From Megalonaias nervosa (taxonomy: Eukaryota; Mollusca; Bivalvia; Unionida; Unionidae), in the NCBI GenBank assembly GCA_016617855.1, contig JAECUM010006818.1, forward strand, positions 1 to 64,000: DNA of 64,000 nt. The letters are read 5' to 3'. Below are positions 10,500-21,839 of the stretch, one piece after another. The translations under genes and the position numbers were made by a program. Under the pieces are notes generated by a model, which worked only from the letters and a program-made list of their open reading frames with translations, was not told the DNA's origin and did not search any database. Each line of letters starts with the position of its first letter. Position 1 is the first letter of the stretch.

Positions 10500-11881
10500 T
10501 TTTGTACGGGCGTATCAATCACTCTCATTCATCCGCCAACGCCTTCAAGCAACATTGTTTTGTCTGACAGTATAACAGCGGTTGCTCTGTAATTAGCAAT
10601 AGCACCTGGTGCTACGCGAGCCCGAAAATGTGTCAACTACAGATTGCCTAAGCAAATTCAAAGTGCTCCAACGCGAAATAATTGATCGTATACAACGACG
10701 TAAAATCTCGCTGAGATATCGGCAAACCAGAATCAACATTCTGATCACGTCCCATGAAGGACTTCAACACATGATATACACGTGTAACTTGATTATTCTC
10801 AAAATTTAATAACACTTCTTCAGATGGTTCTTGATGACCATTTATCCTCAGAGAGACTTCAGAAACTCCAAGCGGGTCAAACACCATTGGGTTTCGCACC
10901 TGCGAGCCTACTCTGACGTTATCCTGAAACGCTATGAATGTATGTCGTGGCACTGAAATTCCCTGCTGTGATGCTATCTGCAATGTAAATAACCCAGCAA
11001 CGGTAGCCTGGACACTGTCTGTGATCATCGTCAACCATAACAACTTTGACTTGCCGCTGTTGTCCATGAAAGAGAGTAGCCGTTGTTCTTCAACGAGTGA
11101 TGGTGTCTTTGTTGGCATCCACAACGAAAGTTCTGCCAGTATTACTTTACCAGCATCACCAACAAGGCGCCAGATTGAATCGTTGTCGGTGTCTTTTCTG
11201 ACAAGCACAGTTGTGTGTTTAGCACCAAAAATAACGTCTCTAACATTTCTGCAGGATTCAAAGACGTAAAGTAGTGGAAGTACACATGAAAATTCTCTGT
11301 TTTTACCGTTTAAGATTGTTCGCCGTGCTGCAAATCAGAGGCTGAATTCTGGATTGACGCTATACAGTGTCGCAAAATCAGCGACAGGTCGTGTTATCGT
11401 TCCAGATGCTTCAACATCTTTACTAGCCTGTGCTAAGTGTACCATGATATGCTGCCTATCGTCAGGGTGGTCAGCAATGTCCTTGTCGAACATCATTGAT
11501 GGAATGACGGACCGTGAATAATCATCGGAATATCTTGCCAAACCTAGTATTGTCGTGGCAACATCATCAATTTCCAGACATGATTCAATGTTTTCTTCCG
11601 TCAATGCTATTAAACAACGCTATAACACCATTATTAACAAAACCAACTCGAACTTCAGCTGAATATACTGTATCATCTGTTTTCAGAAGTCTTCCTTCGA
11701 TCTCAATGAATGTCTCTTCGGGCAAAAAATATCTGCTTGTATCTTGCACTTGTAGCTCGATTCGTCCATGTGCGTCAGGGACAAGTGCATTATAAGAATA
11801 ATACTGATAATCAAGCACTGATTCATCTTTGAGAACCGGTGCATCCGTGTCAAATGCTGGATCAGATACGCGTTTGAACAT
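10500..11881 (-). pseudogene. Element A major capsid protein candidate (double jelly-roll type)
   Basis: The gene opens with MFKRVSDPAFDTDAPVLKDE at 11881. The block VGFVNNGVIALFNSIDG (~11640) and the following DVATTILGLARYSDDYSRS (~11520) are the pattern seen in double jelly-roll capsid proteins of this class. The frame then shifts at ~11600 and ~11330. A long intact segment (10648-11208) ends with FTSLYTINYFALEHFEFA, and a further decayed piece with ANYRATAVILSDK reaches ~10500. The length is about 460 residues. The assignment rests on family resemblance and on position between the pX-like and protease genes. B's homologue is split by the nested Maverick. Confidence 0.7.
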
Positions 11882-11904
11882 TTTATTATAATTCGTTGTT
11901 ATCT

Positions 11905-12364
11905 AAAACGATGTTCTAACACTGATCAATATCGCCAACGATGACCAGCTAAAACACCAACCGCTATCAGGTTTGCGGTTATGTTTTTTACTATCTCGGC
12001 TGCGGCTTGTTTTGCCGGTAATGGCACTCCAGCTAATTCGTTCAACCGCTCGATTGCTGCTTGATTTATTATTGTACTGACTCTTGCTGGCATCACCTTC
12101 GGTGCTGGGCAGTTTTACTGGAATGTTTGCGCTGGAATGCTTCACATTCTGCAGTAGGTTTCGTCGTAGTATTCATGAGAGTCTGTATTTGACCGCAGAA
12201 AATGCTTTACCAGCAAAATTACCAACAGTGCCAATAGCTTTATCTCGAACAACTTCTGTGGCTTTCATACTTGATTGTTTTACAATCGGAATAGCTTTTG
12301 AGGCAATCCTACTGAATAAACCTTGAACAACATCGTTGAGTCCAGTAATCGTCGGTAATTTCAT
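11905..12364 (-). pseudogene. Element A pX-like basic, glycine/alanine-rich protein
   Basis: It starts at 12364 with MKLPTITGLNDVVQGLFSRI. An amphipathic region of about 60 residues ends FAGKAFSAVKYRLS, and then a frameshift leads to LPSTEGDASKS and an Ala-rich C-terminus. It is collinear with 49023-49420. Related proteins in Mavericks are small particle components compared with adenovirus pX/pVI. One or two frameshifts are visible. It lies 23 bp upstream of the capsid gene on the same strand. Confidence 0.6.
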
Positions 12365-13290
12365 CGATCAGCGCCCGATAGACACAACTTTCCATGACGC
12401 CACCGGTAAATAAACGCTGATAAATATAATTGCTTCATTGATGATTTCGTGGGAATTGTTGACAGCTCGTTTTCCACCAATCAGAATTTCTAGTCGATCA
12501 ACATCGGCGAGGATGTTATTGGGACAAAGTTTATCCTGAATCGCCGGCAATTCAGCAATCATATTACCACCGCATTTCCTGCAACGTCGATCGCGAGTGG
12601 CAAAGCCACTTCCGGTTGCTCCATCTGGTGATTTTTCTTCCTCTGCACGAGGGTGTGTAAGACGAGATAATATATCTACAGGTATTGTGGATTCTCTGGA
12701 TCTTTTGACTTGTATCTCAAATTCTGCAAATATAGGTTTATATTCATCACTAATTTGATTTATACCATTGTAATTTCGAAACACAAAACGAGTCCAGCTT
12801 TTATTGTTAACATCGGAGGTACTTGTTCTAATAGTTTATCACGAAGTTGATGTCCTACTGCAGAACCACTACAGGGTTTGTTTGTAGTATCATACAACCT
12901 TCTTCGCTAAATTTGGCGAGTATTTTTTTTAGAAGGTTCCGGTTCTGGTTCAGCAAGATCTCTTATATCACCAAACTCAGCATGGGCTTGTTCTATACCC
13001 TCTATTGCTTGTTTCATTTCTTGCCGCAATTGTAGTTGAGCAGCAACTATTTCAGCTGGAAGATCTTTGAGAGTCTTTATGGTTTGTTTAGTTCTTTTTG
13101 ATATGTTTTCGGTTGATTTAGCTGTCTGTTCAGTTGATTTAGCTGTTTGTTCCACCGACGAAAAAAGATTTTTAGTGGCTTTTGTGACTGGTTTAAATAA
13201 CTGTTCTGTACCTTCTGCAAATTCCACATGAGCATCCTGGCGTTGTTGCAGCTGCTGTTTGACAGAATCTCGTACAGGAAGATACTTCTT
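12365..13290 (-). pseudogene. Element A terminal structural gene, 5' end lost
   Basis: This is homologous to 49500-50413 and to the element D gene. The segment TEQLFKPVTKATKNLFSSVE (~13150-13200) is followed by a heptad-like coiled coil with repeated EQTAKST, then a Pro-Glu run and a frameshift. The last segment (12368-12784) contains a CRKCGG knuckle and LEILIGGKRAVNNSHEIINE, the most conserved block of the family. The first ~25 codons present in B are missing; the homology stops at ~13290, where unrelated sequence begins. I do not know its role. A position beside the capsid genes suggests a virion component. Confidence 0.6.
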
Positions 13291-13299
13291 CTGTTACGA

Positions 13300-14023
13300 G
13301 TTTGTGCTCTTAAAATAAGTAACAGAAAAAAAGTGAAGACAACACGCTTTGTAAAATTTAACAAATAATTTATTTCTCTAGAATGCAAAGTAAAAAGATG
13401 AGAAAAAAGAACTTACGGTATTGCAAATTAAATCCAAAAATAATCCAAGAATTAAATACACAAGTCCTAGTAATAAAAAGTCCTGAATAAAACTCAAGTC
13501 CCAAAGAGATCCAAAATTGAAGGCAATGATGTGTCTGTTATGGCCTACGAAGTGCTAATGTGTCAACAGACTCATCTTGAATCACATAAATATTAATCCA
13601 GGTGTGAATTCAGTATAAATTTCAGTGAATGTCTTTATCCAAGAATTTTGTCAGAGCACTTTTGTATTTACAGGGAAAATAATCACTTGAATTCAGTAAT
13701 TTGAAAAAAATAAAATTCAGCCCAAACTGGTCACAACATAATACAACTTAAAGTGCTAGATGTTAAAGCACGACTGGTAAAATCTGTACAGTCACAAGAT
13801 AATATGGTTTTCTGCTTGACCTCAGGTCGCAATTAGCATCTTCTAAAAACAACCACTATTTAATGGAAAATAAAATTCTTGGATGATCTAATGAGCCTTG
13901 TTTCTTTACAACACAATACCCTACAAAATTCACCTAGGAATCTAAAAAACCCTGACCATGATCAACATATTTACTCCTTCTTTGTTTACCTGAATAATAA
14001 TCCTGATAATAAGCTCATACACA
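13300..14023. other. Insertion of unrelated AT-rich DNA in element A, no gene
   Basis: Homology to element B stops at ~13290. No frame longer than 60 codons, no repeat pair and no known motif was seen here. It is probably part of a secondary insertion that removed the start of the terminal structural gene. Confidence 0.4.
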
Positions 14024-14036
14024 TAGAGAATAATGA
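14024..14036. repeat. SINE target site duplication, left copy
   Basis: TAGAGAATAATGA occurs here and again at 14278-14290, directly flanking the SINE between them. A 13-bp duplication is the mark of LINE-driven retrotransposition. Confidence 0.85.
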
Positions 14037-14277
14037 TGAATGATGTTGTTGTTGTTGTTGTTGTTGTAGGGTTTAACGCCATTTTTCAGCATACGATAGG
14101 CTATACATGGCGGCCAGTTTTAATGGTGGAGGAAGAACCCGAGGAAACACCGGAAAGAACCACCTACCCACGAGCAGCTACTGCAAGAATGCGAGACTCG
14201 AACCCACGCAGACAGAGGTGAGATGGCAGTGATCCGTAACGGAGAGTGCTTTAGACCATTCGGCAACTCGGGACCTC
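14037..14277 (-). mobile_element. tRNA-derived SINE, copy 1
   Basis: On the minus strand it starts with a tRNA-Ser/Leu-like head. An A-box-like TTGCCGAATGG lies near 14260 and a B box GGTTCGAGTCT near 14195. A ~110-bp body follows (AAACTGGCCGCCATGTATAG), and it ends in AAAAATGGCGTTAAACCCTA and an (AAC)n tail. A 13-bp target duplication flanks it. Copy 2 is at 20171-20422. The tail type is common in lophotrochozoan SINEs, which is the main taxonomic hint here. Confidence 0.85.
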
Positions 14278-14544
14278 TAGAGAATAATGAAGCTATTATT
14301 AGTTGTTTACATAAATGAAATAAATTTTTTTTAAAAATTCACAATCAGGTCAAGCAGAATCTAACTCAGTTTTGGACAAGGTCAAATCCAGTAAACAATG
14401 TTACATTACAATAACATGTAATGAAATTTAAAAAATTAAAACTAACAGATGAACAATTAAATTAAATATACATAACACTTAATTGTGTCCATTTGCTGTC
14501 GAGCTAATTTAGCTGTATGGAATTCCCTGGTAAGCGAAGAATCA

Positions 14545-14603
14545 CTTATTATTATTATTATTATTATTATTATTCTTATTATTATTATTATTATTATTAT
14601 TAT
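14545..14603. repeat. (ATT)n microsatellite
   Basis: There are about 19 ATT units with one CTT interruption. Its only significance is as a marker of AT-rich intergenic-type DNA inside element A. Confidence 0.9.
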
Positions 14604-14663
14604 AACAATGATTTGATTACAGACACTGAGTCAGAAGATACACGAGGGTTTTCTTTATCACAG

Positions 14664-14878
14664 TAACGTAACGTAATTTTTCCAAATACAACAAATTGCC
14701 TAGATCTCATTTTGACTCAACAGTTTAGACACTGCTACAGTCACGTGACTGCGCTACAAATCCCATGCTATTAACAACATGCTGAGATTTTCACAACACG
14801 GTCACGTGGTTCAAAACGCTAAGTCGCTGGAATTTACAAGTAAAATCGATTATTGTATGTTCGCCAGAGAAATATATA
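14664..14878 (+). repeat. Subterminal direct repeat of element A, right copy
   Basis: This matches 1149-1370 in the same orientation, including CAGTAACGTAACGTAATTTT at its start and GATTATTGTATGTTCGCCAG near its end. It lies inside the right inverted repeat. Confidence 0.75.
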
Positions 14879-15002
14879 TGTGTGTGTTGTTACATTAAAT
14901 AAAAATGCTTGAGGAATATATTATACAGTCTAAATGCATGTGTCTGTCTCTCTGTTCAGTAGGCGCATGCTCATATAAATTATTCCATTGTATTTTCTTA
15001 AG

Positions 15003-15170
15003 CGAGACAGTGGCCGAAGTGGTAAGACTGTTCAGACAGTAAAAACGATGTCATGAGTTCGAGTCCATAAAATGAAACACGCGATATAGACATATTGTCA
15101 GCGTGGCGATAAACGCTATTATAGTTGGGGGAAACCCGAGACGCATCGCAAAAAGACGAGATATACTTAA
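15003..15170 (+). mobile_element. tRNA-like SINE head in element A
   Basis: AGTGGCCGAAGTGGTAAGAC resembles an A box and GAGTTCGAGTCC at ~15056 a B box, spaced as in tRNA-Leu/Ser. About 100 bp of body follows. I saw no clear target duplication. It could also be a decayed tRNA pseudogene. Confidence 0.5.
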
Positions 15171-15194
15171 ATGGGTAATTCAATAAAAAAACTA

Positions 15195-15667
15195 ACCAGG
15201 TGCAACTCGCCTGGCCCTCTCTGATCCCTAAAGGGCATTCATTTTAAAATGCCTACGATTCACTTAGGCTGGACAGTCCTCTGAATCTCTAAAATTTCGT
15301 TACGCACTTAGCAATTCACCAGGGGTTGTGTTCAAGCACAATAGAAAAAGAAACATGGTAAAGAAAAATACTTTGAAATAATCCAACAATTGCAATGAAA
15401 AAGGAAACATATAACAATTCCCCAATATTTAAGAGATATCCAACGTCAATCATCCTGGTCGCGGAACTTCCTTTTTCTTTTTTGTAGGTCAGAATTACAG
15501 TATTGGTTGCTCTATGAATCTCGTATAAGTTCAAGTCATTCGAGAGAAATTTGCTTTTGTTTCTTGTTCATAAAAGCATCTGATTCCACAATGGTTGGTT
15601 TATTGAATGGGTAACAAAACTTTGTCGTCCGCCATTTCTTTGGGTCGGTCCACCCCTTCTTGCTGCT
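15195..15667 (-). repeat. Right terminal inverted repeat of element A
   Basis: This is the reverse complement of 483-985 with small gaps. The outer end TTGCTGCT corresponds to AGCAGCAA. The right target duplication copy CGTCC follows at 15668-15672. Confidence 0.85.
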
Positions 15668-16850
15668 CGTCCCCCGGTCTATAATATCATTAGTGAGCAA
15701 CAGGTGACAAAAATAAGCAGCCTCGTTAATGATTTCTGGTCCGCCGTTACCCGTGCAAAGTTCCTACGAGTGTCTCCTGCCGATCCTTAAGGTTACGAGG
15801 TTCACGCATTACACCAAGACTCCTTCCGTTAGTTATTTCTCTAACCACAGTTTTAGTTCTTGTTCTTTCTGTGACGCATGTAATAATTCGTTATGGGTGC
15901 ATTAATTGTTTGATGATCCTGTGTAGGTGTAGCTTTTCTCAGGCATGGCTGTCGAAGCATTTCTATTTTTTTCTTAACCGTATAGGTTTGCATGTTCGTG
16001 CAGGTTCGGTTGGGGCTGTTGCCTCTACTTCATGGACTGGAGGACTCCTGTTTGCTTCAATAGTTGTTGCATAAAATCTTTCAATATTTCCTTGCTTGGC
16101 CAAGTGCTCTAATCTTGTTGGATCAAATATCCTGTCATAAAAGTTAGACAACTCTTCAGTGGTTTGTTTAGACCCAATAAATTCCTTTATACCCACTTGA
16201 TATAGTATATAGATTCGTTGATGGTTGGTCAGACACAAGTACTCTACACATTTGCCCGGGAAATAATGTACCGATGGGATTATCAAAGTTCTTTAGAAAA
16301 ATATTTCTTCGGTGTTCTCATTATTGACCATTACGGTAGTGGTGTTGACCGTGGAAGATTTGTAATTGCCTCTTTAACGTCTTGGTACTTTCTTCAATCT
16401 CTCCAAGTTCTCCTATGCCACCATGGATCCCACCAACTACCTCTCCAAGAGTTCCGATGTCTTGTTGGATTTTCCCAGTTGACTCCGGCAGAGCGTTCAA
16501 GGAACTCTGCGGTTGCCCGCGTGGCTTTCTTAATATATTTAACTCGTGTCATTGTCCTATAAACATAAGTAGGTTCTTCTTATGTTCCTTTCATCGCCAT
16601 GGTGGTTCTTTACCTATTCTGCTGTTTCCCTGGTCTTGGCTGCAATCTTATTTGTTGGTGTGAGAAGCACTGCAAACATTTATTCTGTGAGACCTTCCCG
16701 TGTAATCTGTTTTGACTGTAGAACATCTTTGTTACGTTCGCTGACCTCTATGTAACGGCGAAAAAGTTGGAACTGTTTCCAAGCAGTTTCATGGCGTTAG
16801 TCAGGATACTCTGCCGTGATATCGCTGTCAGTTTTGTCTGCTTCTGACAT
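15668..16850 (-). pseudogene. Element D terminal structural gene, 5' part
   Basis: It starts at CAT 16848-16850 (MSEADKTDSDITAEYPD) and runs through many stops and frame changes. A long open segment at 15963-16286 contains EELSNFYDRIFDPTRLEHLA. The conserved family block, seen as LEILIGGKRAGNNSPEIINE in B, appears here as GPEIINEAAYFCHLLLTNDI at ~15700-15740. The gene is then interrupted at 15668 by element A, and its last codons lie at 367-482. It sits just downstream of the element D packaging ATPase, an arrangement not seen in A or B. Confidence 0.55.
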
Positions 16851-16899
16851 ATTTATCACAATCGTTTACACTGCAGTGTCCAAACCGGCTCGATATTTG

Positions 16900-17528
16900 A
16901 GCGGTCTAGAAATAAAGTCGATACTGAGAAAAGGAATAGACTGCTAGGTGGTCTCCACAAACATATTCCAGAGACTCATCCTACGAGTAATTAACAACAC
17001 ACCAAGTACAATGAATATTTGCGATACCATCCTCGCTAATGCCACGAAGTATCATTAACATATTGCATGTGTTCCAAGTCACATTAGGCACATGTAATTA
17101 TCTTTATGTGACATAAATCACCTCTATGTTCTTGTGTCGATCTCAGGAAAATATTCTCCTGCGATTGTCGTGGTGTTATAATCTCACATCGTCGTACACG
17201 ACACGATCATGCAACAAGGTCGTTAATGATAGGAGTGATATCAATTGTGCAAACGAAATTAACGGTGGAAGATTTGTTTTTTGGCAACGACCAAAGCTCT
17301 GGTTTCATCATAACACGGTTGATCATCTGCTGGAAACACAAGAATGTACGGCCGATCTCACGATAACCATCTCAAAATCAATCAACAGCTGAGTTTCCCC
17401 CTTATCCAGCCGGGCCAATAAATCAACGGACGAACTGAATTTACAAATATGTCACCGTGATTGGGTACGTTAGGCTTTGTCTGCGCAGACAAGTCAATGA
17501 CGGCGAGATTTCTGCTTTGTGATGTCAT
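16900..17528 (-). pseudogene. Element D packaging ATPase, broken
   Basis: It starts at CAT 17526-17528 with MTSQSRNLAVIDLSA, which aligns with MNVIDFSATREQ of the element A ATPase. A region aligned to the P-loop follows (VRPLIYWPGWIRGKLS), where the GxxGxGK pattern is lost. Next come a DDQ motif, VVYDDVRL (Walker B, ~17180), DRHKNIEVIYVT (~17110) and CNMLMILRGISEDGIANIHC (~17020). Stops and frameshifts are frequent. The order of motifs matches the ATPases of A and B, so the family call is firm despite decay. Confidence 0.6.
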
Positions 17529-17529
17529 G

Positions 17530-20158
17530 TTAAATAACACAAAAAGTCTTTGCCTGGGCGCACAGTAATATATGCGAACAGATTCGCATGGTTGGCAAAG
17601 ATGATTAAGAGACTTCACTCAGACACATTTAAGGTAGGGCAAGCAAAAATGTATACACATATATTCTTATAGTTACTTGGCAGTGAGACTATTTGGATAT
17701 GTTAGTATGTATTACGTAAAGTTTCATCTATAGACCCGATTCTTGACAAAGAAATTGACTGTCGGTTGTGTAACCGTTACGCAACGGTCTGTTAGAGGAT
17801 TGCTTCAAAAGAAATTCTACGTCCTTGTCGAGGAGCCTTTGTTTGCTTTGCACTCAGTCAGCAATGTCACGGTCGGGAATTCAGAGCGACTGGTAGTTGA
17901 GAAATTACCCCAGGACAGTTTTCAAAGAGACCGGGCCGTAGCCAATCGCAACCGAGAGATTCAGATTTAGGGCGGAGTTTCCGACACAATCAAGACGTTA
18001 TTTCGGCTGCATTCATTTTGGAAAATTAGTACAGATGTCGCTCTCGTAAGGAGAAGATCGCAACGAAGTTGAGAGCCGTTAGATGTACTCCGAGATGTGC
18101 ACTCGTAAAAGGGCGAGAAGGAATTGTTGTGACATTCTAGTTTGGATTTGGAACTAAAGGCTTCTGAGAAAGCTTTCCGGGTGGGAACGAGAAGCGACAC
18201 CTGAGAATCGAAGACAAGGAAGACACGTTGGAAGCACGTGGAAGTTCTTTTGTGACGTAAGCAGTTGGGTGGAGGCGTAACACCGGAAGGAAAATTAAAA
18301 GAGAGTTCCGAAAGTGCATGGAGAGCACGGAGTCGAGGGTACCGGAAGTACCAGAGGAGAGAAACGAGAGTCGGACATATGAGTAAAAGAATCAAAACCG
18401 GATGGAAATACACTCTCTTAAGACTGTAATTTATATGTGGATAGTAATTGACAACGAAATAGGTCATTGTTTGTATTTGTCGAAAGAATTACGTTTGAGA
18501 AAATGTCGGTGAAATAGTTGAATACGTTGATAGTTTACTGAATTGTTATACTTTTCACCTTGAGTCTTTTATATACCTGGACCTTCGGCATTACTGACTG
18601 CGGGCTCGGGGTTATTTAAATTTAAATTGTCCGTCCTTTTCGGGTGTTATAAATAATACCAAGGAGGCACGTGACAAAAGGTTACATTATATTAATACTG
18701 AAAGTATTGTTCCAATTGTGATGATTCTTGCTGAATTTATTATCACCGGTGACGTAGGCAGTTGATGTACCCATTGGTTTCAACGGTTTCCAGTTCTCTT
18801 GCACAATATTAAATAATAACTTTACCTGCTTTTATCATATTCTGTACCACGCTTGCTTGTGTCTTTGTGATTCCAAGATAATTTCTAAGTCGATTTAATT
18901 ACCAAGAGACTATGGACACATATTTAAAAAATCATAAACACCTTTTCAGCATCGTTGACAAATATATATGAAGCATTTAAGAGAAGGAGTTATTTAATCG
19001 TTTCTGTAACGTTAGAAACACTCCATTGGTTTGGTATTGTAATGACAGCATTAGATACGCCTAATAAATCCTTTCAAAATACTATACGTATGAATCTATG
19101 ACATTTTCGCCTTGATACTATACCCCCTGAATTATTTAATATAAAGTGAAACATCTCTGCTCAGTATGTGCCTGTGAATTTGTATCTTTGAGACTATAAG
19201 CAATTTACCGATTGTAAGCTATTACGCATGAAGTTCTTACGTTCAAGGTAACGAGTGCAATCCAGTTTTTATACAGTTTGAATACTCCCCCAGATGCACC
19301 CCTGCGTGCCAAACGACAGACTAGAAGACCAAGAGGTTAATAAAGCCAAGTAGATCTCAATGATTTATGCGTGCCTCGAACTTGTAACTGACATCAACCT
19401 TACATCATCAAATGTACTTTCATTTTTCACACGTAACCATATAGCATATGCAACTAGTATGATGCTTCCTCAGTTATTAAGAATTTTGTTTCCGCAGTGT
19501 GTCTAGGACTGGCAATGTTCTGGTCAGCAGTATAATGCTTGAGCTCTTCAGGGCACCTAGTTAAGAGGCTGATAGGAAACGATGCGTGACCACTCTTGCT
19601 ATATTAGGCCAATCTGAAACCTACAACTTTTAGAACTACTATGTTATGCTTACTTTTAATAACTATCCATGCCTTACTATAGACATATCTTTACATGGCC
19701 CCGTGTAATGGTAAGCATACATAGTCTTATAATTTTAATTTTTGGTCTCTCAAAATATTTTCTATCACTTTCACCGGCTAATAATTCAAATAGCTTTCAT
19801 ACTGGCGAGTATTGATCTAACAGATTCTTTCATACTGTCATGTATATCTACAGTGTGTGCCTAAATTTTATCCGTGTTTGGCGGTTGGGGAATTAATGCC
19901 TAACTGATTTTGTCGTGATTCTAGTAAGTAAATAAATGTTTACTTGAATGTGAGTTCAAAACCTGACATTGTTTGCTAATAAGTCGGTTTTTCCTTGAAA
20001 ACGTCTATTACTTCGCAGGTCAAATATTGATCTGTCTGCACCACTGCTGTTTTGCATTGTGTCTGTAAACATTTCCAGATTCATGTTTAAAGATTGTAGC
20101 CATGCAAATCATGTATGTACTGGCGTAGCACCTGCTTTTGTACTTGTCACGTTTAACG
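17530..20158. other. Non-coding stretch between elements D/A and B
   Basis: No frame shows recognisable motifs. A minus-strand open frame of 166 codons at 17967-18467 is low in complexity of evidence and is not called. The stretch 17740-18480 is relatively GC-rich and might be an LTR or other repeat, but no paired copy lies in the window. Confidence 0.4.
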
Positions 20159-20170
20159 GATGTGTACTGC
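20159..20170. repeat. SINE copy 2 target site duplication, left copy
   Basis: GATGTGTACTGC recurs at 20423-20434, just beyond the tRNA-like head of the SINE. Confidence 0.85.
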
Positions 20171-20422
20171 TGTTGCTGTTGTTGTTGTGGAGCTTAACGC
20201 CATTTTTCAGCACACGATAGGCTATACATGGCGGCCAGTATTAATGGTGGAGGAAGAAACCGGGAAATCCACGGAAAGAACCACCGACCCACGAGAAGCT
20301 ACTGGCAAGCTTTCTCACATATCTACATTCGCCGAATCTTAGACTCGAACCCACGCAGACAGGTGAGATGGCAGTGATCCGTAACGGAGAGCGCTTTAGA
20401 CCACTCGGCCACTCGGGGCCCC
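20171..20422 (-). mobile_element. tRNA-derived SINE, copy 2
   Basis: This is the same family as 14037-14277. It has an A box TGGCCGAGTGG near 20400, a B box GGTTCGAGTCT near 20345, the shared body and an (AAC)n tail. It has about 30 extra bp after the tRNA head. The 12-bp duplication GATGTGTACTGC flanks it. Confidence 0.85.
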
Positions 20423-20914
20423 GATGTGTACTGCAGTAGTACGACAATAACGGTTTGACTAATGATCTAGGCTGAAACATTTTACCCCACATAGATTTCT
20501 TCATGCAAAGTCAAATGTAGGTAACATTCACGCATGTATATGTGAATCACTACAGTCCTCAATCTAACTTCAATCAAGATTTGATTTGTTTATGATAACT
20601 AATGAGAGGAAAATGAATTTGTAAAGAGCAACAACAACGGCTTTTAGAATCTAAAACGGATTAAATAATTTGTACATGTATCTACAGTAGGTAGATCAAC
20701 TAACTTCAACAGTTGCACGTTTTATATATATAATAGATATAAAGACATAAATGTGTTGCGTTTCTTTTCTTTGATTATTGCGAACTAATTCTGAACTGAT
20801 GACAGAAACTTGCCCGTTTGTGTGCACTATGATATGATAACAGTAGAAGTTCATGTAATCGAAAATAGTAGTTAGGTAATGAAGAACAGAGAAAATGAGA
20901 ACATGTTATAAAAA

Positions 20915-21140
20915 AGCAGCAGAGAGGGTGAACAGACTCTAATTGGTCGTCCGTTAGTTTCTCAAAATAAGGATTCCTACGAAAATGAAATACAACGTCA
21001 ATAACGCCAAACCAAATCCTCTAACCTATCGAAAGTCTCCCTAAATTCTGTTAGCTCCTTTTTGTTACTCCATCGCTGACGTTTTGTTTTCAGTTTTTTA
21101 TGCGTGCTCGTTTGCACGTGGGACACTTACTCGTAGTCAT
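20915..21140 (+). repeat. Left terminal inverted repeat of element B
   Basis: It starts AGCAGCAGAGAGGGTGAACA and matches the reverse complement of 50445-50681 through blocks such as CTCAAAATAAGGA and CCTACGAAAATGAAATACAA. The flanks (AAAAA on the left, AAGAA on the right) may be a decayed 5-bp target duplication. That part is uncertain. Confidence 0.85.
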
Positions 21141-21159
21141 CACCCTTTGCTGCTGTAAT

Positions 21160-21822
21160 TAACCAAAAAGTTTATCAAGACCTATACGATACCTAGATCT
21201 GGGGTCATGTAAATTTATCGTGATAAATCCGTGTGGGATAGCTTGAGCTTTGGAAAAGAAGTTTTTTAACTTAATCATATCCTCTGAACACAAAGTCTGA
21301 TGAATATTTCACAGAGTATGTGTATCGACTCCACTAAAGACAACTAAAATATTGCAGTTATCTCTGATCACTTTAGCGATTTGTGTATATCGCTGGGTAA
21401 CATATATAACATCATATATATTTCTGTCTGCCTCTGGAAAATATTCTAGCAAGATTTGATTGTTTGTCCAGCATCACATCATCGCATACTAAGAGGTTAT
21501 TAATAAACCCATCGAGGTAGTCTACAGATGGGACTTCATCAATATCGGTAATAAAATCTATAATATCATTGCCGTCTCCATCCAGCAACCTTGTATTTTC
21601 ATTAAAATCTTTAAGTACTTCATAACATCGTTGATCATCCGCGGACGGTGCAAATAATTATAACTTATCCCACTTGAGCCATCTCATTATCAGATTGAGC
21701 AGCAATTGTGTCTTACCAGACCCAGATGGTCGATTATTATCATCCTTATAGAATTTTGCAGTGCTGCATCATGCTTGACTGGTTATTGTTTCCGTGTCGC
21801 TGAAAAGTCAATAATATCCATG
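21160..21822 (-). pseudogene. Element B packaging ATPase, broken
   Basis: It starts at 21822 with MDIIDFSATRKQ, nearly the same as element A. The P-loop region has lost its glycines through substitutions and a frameshift. The segment DVIYVTQRYTQIAKVIRDNC (~21370-21430) is well kept, and a further SGVDTHTL block follows. It lies directly inside the left inverted repeat and diverges from the PLA2 gene, so the pair keeps the arrangement of element A but inverted. Confidence 0.75.
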
Positions 21823-21839
21823 TTGTACAAATACATACT

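Larger units (their letters stand above)
483..15667. mobile_element. Element A: Maverick/Polinton-like virus element of about 15.2 kb
   Basis: The unit has long inverted repeats, a 5-bp target duplication and a gene set shared with element B. On the plus strand are the pol/helicase/HNH fusion, the ATPase and one small ORF. On the minus strand are integrase, PLA2, a protein of unknown function, two fibre-like genes, protease, major capsid candidate, pX-like protein and a structural protein. Almost every gene has frameshifts or stops, so the copy is dead. A 1.3-kb stretch near the right end (about 13300-14650) looks like secondary insertion and holds a SINE. It was itself inserted into element D. 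Confidence 0.85.

Noticed and set aside
17967..18467. 166-codon minus-strand ORF
   Set aside because: No motif, no homologue in the other elements, and composition like non-coding GC-richer DNA. It could be part of an unidentified repeat.
20906..20914. Exact target duplication for element B
   Set aside because: AAAAA on the left and AAGAA on the right differ and lie in A-rich DNA, so the match is not convincing.
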